Of a stretch of 5,270 nucleotides of DNA, positions 1 to 5,270 are shown piece after piece (position 1 is the stretch's first letter; the number at the start of each line of letters is the position of its first letter). Origin of the DNA: a bacterium (GTDB taxonomy: Bacteria; JAUVQV01; DATDCY01); contig DATDCY010000101.1 in NCBI GenBank assembly GCA_036524115.1, forward strand, positions 1 through 5,270, written 5' to 3'. Made by a program: the position numbers and the translations under genes. The notes beneath the pieces are model-generated. The model saw only the letters and a program-made list of their open reading frames with translations, did not search any database and was not told the DNA's origin.

Positions 1-37
1 GCGGCGCTCGTCGGCGTCTATCTCGTCGCCCGCGGCG
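1..37 (+). repeat. Exact 37-bp direct repeat, copy 1 (in menA)
   Basis: These bases are identical to 241-277. Both copies are in the same reading frame, exactly 80 codons apart, and encode AALVGVYLVARG. This copy lies where the first membrane helix of MenA is expected and begins at the first base of the window, so its true left boundary is unknown. Confidence 0.9.
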
Positions 38-828
38 CCGGCGCCTTCGCCCTGGCGCCGGCGCTCGCGGCCCTCGCCGTCGCCCTGCTGCTGCAGATCG
101 GGGTCAACCTCGCCAACGACTACTTCGACTACAAGGGCGGCATCGACGCGCCCGACCGCAAGGGTCCGCTGCGCGTGACGCAGGCCGGTCTCATCCCGCC
201 GGGGCAGGTCCGGCTGGCGATGGCGGCCGTCTTCGCCGCCGCGGCGCTCGTCGGCGTCTATCTCGTCGCCCGCGGCGGCTGGCCGATCGCCGCGGTCGGC
301 GTCGCCTCGATCCTCTCCGCGCTGGCCTACAGCGGCGGGCCCTGGCCGCTGGCGTCGCACGGGGTCGCGGACTTCTTCGTGTTCGCCTTCTTCGGGCCGG
401 TCGCGGTCTGCGGCACGTACTTCGTGCAGGCCGGGTCGCTGACGCCCCTCGCCGCCGCGTCCTCCGTCGGGCCGGGCCTGCTGATCACGGCGATCCTCGT
501 GGTCAACAACCTGCGCGACATCGAGACGGACGCGCGGGCCGGCAAGCGCACGCTGGCGGTGTGCCTCGGCGCGCGCGGCGCGCTGGCGGAGTACGTCCTG
601 CTGCTGGCCGGCGCCTTCGCGATGCCGCCGCTGCTGCTGGCTGCCGGCTCCGGCGGGCCGCTGCTGCTGCTCCCGCTGGCCTCCGCGCCGCTGGCGGTCC
701 CGCTCGTGCGCACGCTGGCGCGCCGGCGCGAGGACGGCCCGGCGATGAACGCCGCCCTGGCCGGAACGGCGCGGCTCACGCTCGTCTATTGCGTCCTCTT
801 CGCGGCGGCGCTGGCCGGCCACCGATAA
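1..828 (+). CDS. menA: 1,4-dihydroxy-2-naphthoate polyprenyltransferase (MenA), 5' end missing
   Basis: MenA attaches the polyprenyl tail to 1,4-dihydroxy-2-naphthoate in the inner membrane, the step before the final methylation of menaquinone. The reading frame is open from base 1, so the N-terminus lies outside the window; 275 residues are visible of a family usually near 290-310. The GTG at 175 lies inside the conserved region and is not the start. UbiA-superfamily marks are clear. The first Asp-rich motif is NLANDYFDYKGGID (visible residues 36-49), followed by PDRKGPLRVTQAGL (51-64). Then come YSGGPWPL (110-117) and DFFVFAFFGPVAVCGTYFVQ (124-143). The second Asp motif is NNLRDIETD (169-177), followed by GKRTLAV. 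The Asp motifs bind Mg-diphosphate of the prenyl donor. Hydrophobic stretches between them are the membrane helices. TAA ends the gene within the left arm of a palindromic element. The family call is firm; MenA over UbiA rests on the YSGGPWPL and NNLRDIETD segments. Confidence 0.93.
   Translation, partial: AALVGVYLVARGAGAFALAPALAALAVALLLQIGVNLANDYFDYKGGIDAPDRKGPLRVTQAGLIPPGQVRLAMAAVFAAAALVGVYLVARGGWPIAAVGVASILSALAYSGGPWPLASHGVADFFVFAFFGPVAVCGTYFVQAGSLTPLAAASSVGPGLLITAILVVNNLRDIETDARAGKRTLAVCLGARGALAEYVLLLAGAFAMPPLLLAAGSGGPLLLLPLASAPLAVPLVRTLARRREDGPAMNAALAGTARLTLVYCVLFAAALAGHR
241..277 (+). repeat. Exact 37-bp direct repeat, copy 2 (in menA)
   Basis: This is the second identical copy. It lies in the hydrophobic helix just before the YSGGPWPL region. 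The sequences diverge at base 38 (C in copy 1, G in copy 2). The bases before copy 2 (gtcttcgccgcc) cannot be compared because copy 1 sits at the window edge. The copy fits the usual MenA sequence here (a leucine/valine-rich helix followed by GGWP), so copy 2 is probably the original. Confidence 0.9.
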
Positions 829-925
829 GGGCCCATCTGCGGCGTTGGGCTTCGCCCTGCGTCGCTACGGCGTACTGTTCGTACGCCTCACTCCTCAGGC
901 TTGCCCGCCTTGCATCTGGGCCCTT
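827..925. repeat. ~99-bp imperfect palindromic intergenic element
   Basis: The ends form a perfect 9-bp inverted repeat, AAGGGCCCA (827-835) with TGGGCCCTT (917-925). Further nested stems follow: 838-840 with 912-914, 841-843 with 907-909, 847-850 with 903-906, and 854-858 with 897-900 (one bulged base). Near the centre sits a perfect 7-bp hairpin, GGCGTAC (869-875) with GTACGCC (881-887) around a TGTTC loop. The whole can fold as one long interrupted hairpin. The AA of the menA TAA stop is part of the outer stem. The minus-strand reading, with GAGGAGTGAGGCGTAC before the apex and AACGCCGCAGATGGGCCC at the end, resembles an intergenic repeat I remember from Geobacter-like genomes; that resemblance is from memory and unverified. 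It may also act as a 3' stabilising or terminating hairpin for menA, although no U-run follows it. Confidence 0.8.
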
Positions 926-994
926 CTCGGCGGCCGGCTGCGCCACCGCGAGAAGAATGGGGCGGGCCGGGCTGGTACAGCGGGACCACGCCCC

Positions 995-1003
995 TGCTAG
1001 AAT
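995..1003 (+). promoter_or_regulatory. Extended -10 promoter for the thioesterase-pgm unit
   Basis: TGCTAGAAT matches the extended -10 consensus TGnTATAAT with one mismatch, and it is an AT-rich island in very GC-rich DNA. No good -35 box is present; GGTACA at 974-979 (18-bp spacer) shares only its last three bases with TTGACA, which fits an extended -10 promoter that depends little on -35. Initiation would fall near 1009-1011, giving a leader of about 24 bases with the ribosome site in it. This is a prediction by eye. Confidence 0.55.
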
Positions 1004-1017
1004 GGGTGCGCACCAGC

Positions 1018-1025
1018 AGAGGAGG
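1018..1025 (+). promoter_or_regulatory. Strong ribosome binding site that fixes the GTG start
   Basis: AGAGGAGG lies 8 bases before the GTG at 1034. This favours the GTG start over the in-frame ATG at 1052, which has only a weak purine stretch (gggaag) in front of it. Confidence 0.75.
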
Positions 1026-1033
1026 TCCGCATC

Positions 1034-1489
1034 GTGACCGCACACGGGAAGATGACCGAGGCGCTGCGCGTGCGCGTGGCGTTCGCCGACACCGACGCGA
1101 TGGGCGTCGCCTGGCATGGCAACTACCTGCGCTGGTTCGAGATGGCGCGCACCGAGCTGCTGCGCGGCACCGAGCTGCCCTATTCGGCGATGGTCGAGCG
1201 CGGCGTGCACCTGCCGCTGATCGAGGCGCTCGTGCGCTACCGCAGGCCCGCCCGCTACGACGACGAGCTGGTCGTGCTCACCGCGACGTCGCGCCCGGGC
1301 GGGGTGCGCCTGCGCGTGGACTACCGCATCGAGTGCGGCGGCGCGCTCATCGCGGAGGGACACACCGAGCACGCCTTCACCGACGCCGCCGGCAGGGTGC
1401 GGCGCCCGCCGCCGGACGTCGTGGAGCTCTTCGCGCGCCTCGGCGCCCGTCACGCTCACCCCGGAGGTCACGATGAGCACGAGCGTTGA
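1034..1489 (+). CDS. Hotdog-fold acyl-CoA thioesterase (4HBT/YbgC/FadM family)
   Basis: This 151-residue protein should hydrolyse an acyl- or aryl-CoA thioester in the cytoplasm. Residues 12-41 carry the family signature: [20 protein letters not shown] followed by RWFEMARTE. Asp21 in DTDAMG is at the position of the catalytic carboxylate of 4-hydroxybenzoyl-CoA thioesterase, and the conserved H28 and N30 follow. The rest ([20 protein letters not shown] and the later strand [23 protein letters not shown]) matches the remaining hotdog strands. The last ~15 residues, rich in His, Gly and Glu, exceed the usual ~135-residue core and overlap pgm. The GTG start is chosen for its AGAGGAGG site. The gene follows menA by 205 bp and has its own likely promoter. 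Substrate is not readable from sequence: a general YbgC-like enzyme or the DHNA-CoA hydrolase of menaquinone synthesis are both possible. Confidence 0.9.
   Translation: MTAHGKMTEALRVRVAFADTDAMGVAWHGNYLRWFEMARTELLRGTELPYSAMVERGVHLPLIEALVRYRRPARYDDELVVLTATSRPGGVRLRVDYRIECGGALIAEGHTEHAFTDAAGRVRRPPPDVVELFARLGARHAHPGGHDEHER
1463..1468 (+). promoter_or_regulatory. Ribosome binding site of pgm inside the thioesterase gene
   Basis: GGAGGT lies 4 bases before the ATG at 1473, within the last codons of the thioesterase gene. Together with the 17-bp gene overlap this points to coupled translation. The spacing is a little short. Confidence 0.6.
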
Positions 1490-3167
1490 TCCGCACACGC
1501 ACCCGCTGGCCGGCAAGCCCGTCCCGCGCGAGCTGCTCGTCAACGTCCCGCGCCTGGTCTCGGCCTACTACACGCGGCGCCCCGAGCCGGAGAACCCCGC
1601 CGAGCGGGTGTCGTTCGGCACCTCCGGGCACCGCGGCTCCTCGCTGAGGGGCTCCTTCAACGAGGCGCACGTGCTGGCGATCGCGCAGGCGATCTGCGAG
1701 CTGCGCGCGGCCGAGCGCGTGACGGGCCCGCTCTTCCTCGGGATGGACACCCACGCGCTCTCCGAGCCGGCGTTCGCCAGCGTCCTCGAGGTGCTGGCCG
1801 GCAACGGCGTGGAGACGGTCGTGCAGGCCGGGCGCGGCTACACGCCGACGCCGGTGGTCTCGCACGCCGTCGTCGCGCACAATCGCGGGCGCCGGGACGG
1901 CCTGGCCGACGGCATCGTGATCACGCCGTCGCACAACCCGCCGGAGGACGGCGGCATCAAGTACGACCCGCCCAGCGGCGGGCCCGCCGACACCGGCACC
2001 ACCCGGCGCATCGAGGAGCGCGCGAACGCCCTGGTCGCCGCGGGGCTCGCCGGCGTGCGCCGCCAGTCGTTCGCGCGAGCGCTGCGGGCGGCCACGACGC
2101 ACGAGCGCGACTTCGTCCTGCCGTACGTCAACGACCTGGAGAGCATCGTCGACCTGCGGACCGTGGCGCGCGCGGGCCTGAAGATCGGCGCCGACCCGAT
2201 GGGCGGCTCCGGCATCGCCTACTGGGACCCGATCGCCACGATCTACGGCCTCGACATCGAGGTGGTGAACCACGCGGTCGACCCGACGTTCGCGTTCATG
2301 CACGTCGACCACGACGGCAAGGTGCGCATGGACTGCTCCTCGCCCTACGCGATGGCGGGGCTCATCGGGCTGAAGGGACGCTTCGACGTCGCCTTCGGCA
2401 ACGACCCGGACTACGACCGCCACGGGATCGTCACGCGCAGCGTCGGGCTGATGAAGCCGAACCACTACCTGGCGGTTGCGGTCTGGCACCTCTTCTCGCA
2501 CCGGCCGCACTGGCCGGCGGCGGCCGCGGTCGGCAAGACGCTCGTCTCCAGCTCGATGATCGACCGCGTCGCCGCGCGCCTCGGCCGGCGCGTGGTGGAG
2601 ACCCCCGTCGGCTTCAAGTGGTTCGTGAACGATCTGCTCTCGGGTTCCTGCGCCTTCGCCTGCGAGGAGAGCGCCGGCGGCATCTTCCTGCGCCGCGACG
2701 GCACGACGTGGGCCACCGACAAGGACGGCATCATCATGGACCTGCTCGCCGCGGAGATCACGGCCGTGCACGGCCGCGACCCGGGCGAGTGCTACCGCCG
2801 CATCGAGCAGGAACACGGGGGGGCGTGGTACGCGCGCGTGGACGCCCCCGCATCGCAGGCCCAGCGGGACGCGCTCGTGCGGCTGACGCCGGAGCAGGTG
2901 GCGGCCACGGAGCTCGCCGGCGACCCGATCGTCGCAAAGCTCACCCGCGCCCCCGGCAACGACGCGCCGATCGGCGGGCTCAAGGTGACGACCGCGCACG
3001 GCTGGTTCGCCGCGCGCCCCTCGGGTACGGAGGACATCTACAAGATCTACGCGGAGAGCTTCCGCGGCGAGGAGCACCTGCGCCGCATCCAGCAGGAGGC
3101 GCGGCAGATCGTGGCCGCGGCCTTCGCCGCCTCCGCCTCGGGCGCGGCTACCAGCGCGTGCGCATGA
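1473..3167 (+). CDS. pgm: Alpha-D-glucose phosphate-specific phosphoglucomutase
   Basis: Pgm interconverts glucose 1-phosphate and glucose 6-phosphate through a phosphoserine and Mg2+, linking glycolysis to nucleotide-sugar, glycogen and LPS precursors. The 564-residue protein follows E. coli Pgm (546 residues) almost end to end. It has [12 protein letters not shown] (46-57) and the active serine loop [15 protein letters not shown] (150-164) with Ser153 the predicted phosphoserine. The metal loop is [11 protein letters not shown] (308-318) with D311, D313 and D315. The sugar-binding loop is CEESAGG (397-403), followed by [17 protein letters not shown]. The phosphate-binding loop [16 protein letters not shown] (515-530) lies in domain 4. 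All catalytic parts are intact. A short Ala/Ser-rich tail (about 551-564) goes beyond the E. coli end and overlaps the convergent cls gene. A run of seven G at 2817-2823 lies in frame and does not break the gene. It is probably cotranscribed with the upstream thioesterase. Confidence 0.97.
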   Translation: MSTSVDPHTHPLAGKPVPRELLVNVPRLVSAYYTRRPEPENPAERVSFGTSGHRGSSLRGSFNEAHVLAIAQAICELRAAERVTGPLFLGMDTHALSEPAFASVLEVLAGNGVETVVQAGRGYTPTPVVSHAVVAHNRGRRDGLADGIVITPSHNPPEDGGIKYDPPSGGPADTGTTRRIEERANALVAAGLAGVRRQSFARALRAATTHERDFVLPYVNDLESIVDLRTVARAGLKIGADPMGGSGIAYWDPIATIYGLDIEVVNHAVDPTFAFMHVDHDGKVRMDCSSPYAMAGLIGLKGRFDVAFGNDPDYDRHGIVTRSVGLMKPNHYLAVAVWHLFSHRPHWPAAAAVGKTLVSSSMIDRVAARLGRRVVETPVGFKWFVNDLLSGSCAFACEESAGGIFLRRDGTTWATDKDGIIMDLLAAEITAVHGRDPGECYRRIEQEHGGAWYARVDAPASQAQRDALVRLTPEQVAATELAGDPIVAKLTRAPGNDAPIGGLKVTTAHGWFAARPSGTEDIYKIYAESFRGEEHLRRIQQEARQIVAAAFAASASGAATSACA

Positions 3168-4311
3168 TCTCCAGGCGCGAGAGCAGCAGGTCGGCCCGCG
3201 CGATGAGCCAGTAGCTCACGCGCTCGCGCAGCCTGTCGAGGAGCGGGCGCCCGCGCCACGCGGCGAGCGCCACCCGCTCGGCCTGCCCGAGGTCGGCCTC
3301 GAACTGTCGGCGCGCCTCGGCCGCGATCGCCGGGTCGCGCACGATCGCGACGATCTCCTGGTTGAGCCGGTCGCTCCGCAGGTCCAGGTTGGCCGAGCCG
3401 ACGACGACGGTGTCGTCGGTCACGGCGAGCTTCGCGTGGAGCATCGACGGCAGGTACTCGAAGACCTCGACTCCCATCCGCAGCAGCCTCCCGTAGAGGC
3501 CGCGCGCGGCCCAGCGCATCACCGGCACGTCGCTGTGGCGCGCCACGAGCACCCGCACGCGGGCGCCGCGGCCGATGGCCCGCCGCAGCTCGCGCAGGAT
3601 GCGCCCCGGCGGGAAGAAGTATCCCATCGCCAGGTCCACACGCCCGGCGGCGGAGCGGATCAGCTCGCGGTGGACCTGGAGCGCGAGGCGTCCGCCCTGG
3701 CCGGGGCCGCTCGCGAAGAAGCGGACGCGCTCGCGCTCGCCTCCCTCGTCGCAGCGGGGGCGGCCGGGGAAGAGCGCGCGCCAGGCGAGCGGCCGTTCGG
3801 CGAGGGCCCACATGCGCAGGAACTGGCGGCGCAGGCGCGCCGCGTCGGGGCCTTCGACGACGAGGACGAAATCGCGCCACGGCTTCTGCCCGCCGCGACC
3901 GCCGCGGTACTCGTCCGCGATGTTCATGCCCCCGAGCCAGGCGATCGCGTCGTCGACGAGCACGAGCTTGCGGTGGTTGCGGAACGGCAGGAACCCGCGG
4001 CGGATCGGCCGGAAGAAGCGCAGCCGGGCGCCCGCGGCGCGCAGCGGCTCCCAGAAGGCGTCCGGCGTCGCCCAGGAGCCGAAGGCGTCCACGAGGACCA
4101 TGACCCGCACGCCGCGCCGGGCGGCCGCGACGAGGCGCGCCAGCAGCCCCCGGCCGGTGGCGTCCGCGGCGAAGATGTACATCTCCAGGAAGACGTGCGA
4201 GCGGGCATGGTCGATGGCGGCGGAGAGCGCGGCGAACGCCTCGCGTCCGTCGCCCAGCAGGCGCAGGCGCGTCGCGGGGGCGGCCGCGGGAGGGGCCTGG
4301 TCCTCGCTCAC
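3148..4311 (-). CDS. Cardiolipin synthase / phospholipase D-family protein (ClsB type)
   Basis: The 387-residue protein has the two HKD motifs of the phospholipase D superfamily. The first is [10 protein letters not shown] (112-121; H113, K115, D120) followed by WLGGMN. The second is [10 protein letters not shown] (291-300; H292, K294, D299) followed by [12 protein letters not shown]. Other matches to bacterial cardiolipin synthases are [14 protein letters not shown] (66-79), [18 protein letters not shown] (228-245) and [15 protein letters not shown] (280-294). There are no N-terminal membrane helices, so it resembles E. coli ClsB (about 413 residues) and not ClsA. The C-terminal [24 protein letters not shown] is basic and hydrophobic and could bind membrane. 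It probably makes cardiolipin from phosphatidylglycerol with a second phospholipid; the exact donor cannot be read. The start is a GTG overlapping the upstream stop as GTGA, preceded by a weak GGGGGA site (4318-4323). An ATG-initiated alternative is not near. Confidence 0.92.
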   Translation of the reverse strand: MSEDQAPPAAAPATRLRLLGDGREAFAALSAAIDHARSHVFLEMYIFAADATGRGLLARLVAAARRGVRVMVLVDAFGSWATPDAFWEPLRAAGARLRFFRPIRRGFLPFRNHRKLVLVDDAIAWLGGMNIADEYRGGRGGQKPWRDFVLVVEGPDAARLRRQFLRMWALAERPLAWRALFPGRPRCDEGGERERVRFFASGPGQGGRLALQVHRELIRSAAGRVDLAMGYFFPPGRILRELRRAIGRGARVRVLVARHSDVPVMRWAARGLYGRLLRMGVEVFEYLPSMLHAKLAVTDDTVVVGSANLDLRSDRLNQEIVAIVRDPAIAAEARRQFEADLGQAERVALAAWRGRPLLDRLRERVSYWLIARADLLLSRLEIMRTRW

Positions 4312-5213
4312 CGCGTGTCCCCCGCGCCCTGGCCACCGGCCGTTCCGAGCAGCGTCGCCAGCAGTTCCAGGATCCCCTCCGCGTCCGGCGACGAGCGCGC
4401 CCCGGCGATGCCGCCGGCGCCGCCGAGCAGGACCACCGGGCCGAGGGCCGGGTCGCGCCCCACGAGCAGCGGCCGCCCGTCGCGCTCGCCGAGCGCCGCG
4501 CCCTCGAGGGCCCGCGCGTAACCGGCCAGCCAGGCCTTCGCGTCCTCGAGGCTCGCCGGCGGCACCGAGACGAACACCGGCGTGCCGGCCGCGACTCCCT
4601 CCAGCCCGGGGGGCAGCGCCTCGCGCCCGAGCAGGTGCTGCGGCTGGTAGCGGACGGTGCGCGCATCCGCGACGCGGGAGAAGTCGGCCAGCGCCTTGGG
4701 CGGCGGCGGGGGGGCGCCGAGGCGCGCGGCCGCGGCCTCGAGAGCGCGGCGCACGTCCGATGCCCGGGTCGCGTCCGGCCCGGCGGCGTCGGCGAGCACG
4801 AAGTGCGCGCCCTGCCAGAAGAAGCCCTGGTAGTCCTCGACGCAGCCGCCGTTGCCGAGCGCCGTCCCGCCCGCGCCCGCTGGCGGCCGGAAGGCGGCGA
4901 AGACGCCGAATGCGCCGAGCGGGTCGGCGAAGCTGAAGACGGAGGCTTCGACACGCCGCTCCCCGGCCGCGGGGTCCGCGTAAAGCACGTGGGCCGAGGC
5001 CGCAAGCCCGTAGCCGCGGTACAGCTCCGCCTCGCCGTCGATGCGCTCCCAGAGCGTCTCCGGGGTGTGCCGCTCGATCGCCCCGGCGCGGCGCAGGGGC
5101 GCGAGCGCGGCTTCGTCGGGAAGGACGCCCGCGGGATCGGCCGCAGCCGTCGCGGCGCCCGGAGGCAACGCCGCCAGCGCGCAGGCCAGGACGAGGGCAG
5201 CCGGCCTACGCAT
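4308..5213 (-). CDS. Secreted protein of unknown function, DUF6599-like
   Basis: This 301-residue protein starts with a signal peptide: MRR, a hydrophobic core ALVLACALAAL, and a small-residue cleavage region near ATAAA (21-25). Export to the periplasm is likely; the Cys at 11 is inside the core without a good lipobox. The mature part has motifs I associate with DUF6599: LWERIDGEAELYRGYGL (54-70), VEASVFSFADPLGAFGVFAAFRP (88-110), EDYQGFFWQGAHFVL (126-140), and after a PPPPP linker (168-172) VRYQPQHLLGREALPPGLEG (187-206). The C-terminal half (211-290) looks like a second alpha/beta domain. No catalytic motif is evident, and the function of the family is unknown. The ATG overlaps the upstream gene by 8 bp; GGGAGG (5217-5222) precedes it with a short 3-base spacer, and no other start exists upstream in frame. 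It is coupled to cls by a 4-bp overlap. Confidence 0.78.
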   Translation of the reverse strand: MRRPAALVLACALAALPPGAATAAADPAGVLPDEAALAPLRRAGAIERHTPETLWERIDGEAELYRGYGLAASAHVLYADPAAGERRVEASVFSFADPLGAFGVFAAFRPPAGAGGTALGNGGCVEDYQGFFWQGAHFVLADAAGPDATRASDVRRALEAAAARLGAPPPPPKALADFSRVADARTVRYQPQHLLGREALPPGLEGVAAGTPVFVSVPPASLEDAKAWLAGYARALEGAALGERDGRPLLVGRDPALGPVVLLGGAGGIAGARSSPDAEGILELLATLLGTAGGQGAGDTR

Positions 5214-5270
5214 GCGCCTCCCGGCCGAGCCGCAGCGCCGCCGCGATCCGCTCGGGCACCCGGACGCCGG
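5206..5270 (-). CDS. 3' end of an unrecognised upstream gene
   Basis: Reading from the right edge, one minus-strand frame gives GVRVPERIAAALRLGREAHA and then TAG (5206-5208). The stop overlaps the start of the DUF6599-like gene by 8 bp, as in the other junctions of this operon. The residue content (alternating charged and aliphatic, helix-like, ending in a short tail) and the G/C-ending codons look like a genuine C-terminus. Too little is visible to name the product. The alternative is that this is chance open frame in GC-rich DNA and the DUF6599-like gene is first in its operon, but the absence of any promoter-like AT-rich sequence before 5213 argues against it. Confidence 0.55.
   Translation of the reverse strand, partial: GVRVPERIAAALRLGREAHA

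Noticed and set aside
175-828. GTG at 175 as the start of menA
   Set aside because: The frame is open upstream and encodes the essential NDYFD motif before 175, so the real start is outside the window.
827-925. The palindrome as a simple intrinsic terminator or a CRISPR unit
   Set aside because: There is no U-run after the stem, the structure is far longer than a usual terminator, and there is only one copy here with no spacer-repeat pattern.
776-1543. Open minus-strand frame of 255 codons over the intergenic region and the thioesterase
   Set aside because: It crosses the palindromic element and the promoter and is antisense to a clear thioesterase; its translation shows no family features.
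2817-2823. Seven-G run in pgm, and a similar one at 4708-4714 in the DUF6599-like gene, as phase-variation tracts or sequencing frameshifts
   Set aside because: Both genes remain in the family-typical frame on each side. Seven G is not remarkable in such GC-rich DNA, and the second simply encodes a proline linker.
1377-3077. Open minus-strand frame of 566 codons opposite pgm
   Set aside because: The plus strand carries an unmistakable, complete Pgm. The antisense translation is Arg/Ala/Val/His-rich without family motifs, as expected for the mirror of a G/C-ending codon pattern.
3436-4936. Two long plus-strand open frames (3436-4521 and 3575-4936) opposite cls and the DUF6599-like gene
   Set aside because: Both are compositionally biased shadows with no recognisable domain, and they lack a convincing ribosome site.
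3047-5005. Open minus-strand frame of 652 codons across cls and the DUF6599-like gene
   Set aside because: It runs in another frame through two recognisable genes and encodes an Arg/Pro/Ala-rich low-complexity protein, a product of very high GC with few stops.

Overview
The window is very GC-rich chromosomal DNA with tightly packed genes and strong G/C preference at third codon positions. I find six protein-coding genes: four complete and two cut by the window edges. The E. coli-like phosphoglucomutase, the menaquinone gene, the DUF6599-type secreted protein and a palindromic intergenic element that resembles one I remember from Geobacter-like genomes together suggest a GC-rich Gram-negative bacterium near the Desulfuromonadota (former Deltaproteobacteria). 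That placement is an inference and not firm.

Left part, plus strand. Positions 1-828 hold the 3' part of menA, the membrane prenyltransferase of menaquinone synthesis. Its stop codon runs directly into a ~99-bp imperfect palindrome (827-925) that looks like a dispersed intergenic repeat and may also act as a hairpin 3' end. The rest of the 205-bp gap contains an extended -10 promoter and a strong Shine-Dalgarno sequence. These lead into a two-gene unit: a hotdog-fold acyl-CoA thioesterase (1034-1489) and phosphoglucomutase pgm (1473-3167), which overlap by 17 bp. The thioesterase lies just after menA, so it is a candidate for the DHNA-CoA hydrolase step (MenI-like) immediately before MenA, but a general YbgC/FadM-type role is equally possible.

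Right part, minus strand. A convergent unit reads from the right edge: the last 20 codons of an unrecognised gene (5206-5270), a secreted DUF6599-like protein (4308-5213) and a ClsB-type phospholipase D/cardiolipin synthase (3148-4311). All junctions overlap (8 bp, then a 4-bp GTGA), which implies one translationally coupled operon with its promoter outside the window. The cls gene ends inside the 3' end of pgm, a 20-bp tail-to-tail overlap with no room for a terminator between them.

Most of this is ordinary core metabolism and envelope biogenesis. I see no phage, CRISPR, toxin or clearly new multi-gene system. The points most worth a second look are an exact 37-bp direct repeat inside menA that begins at base 1 of the window, the palindromic element fused to the menA stop codon, the possible MenI assignment, and the uncharacterised DUF6599-cls operon.
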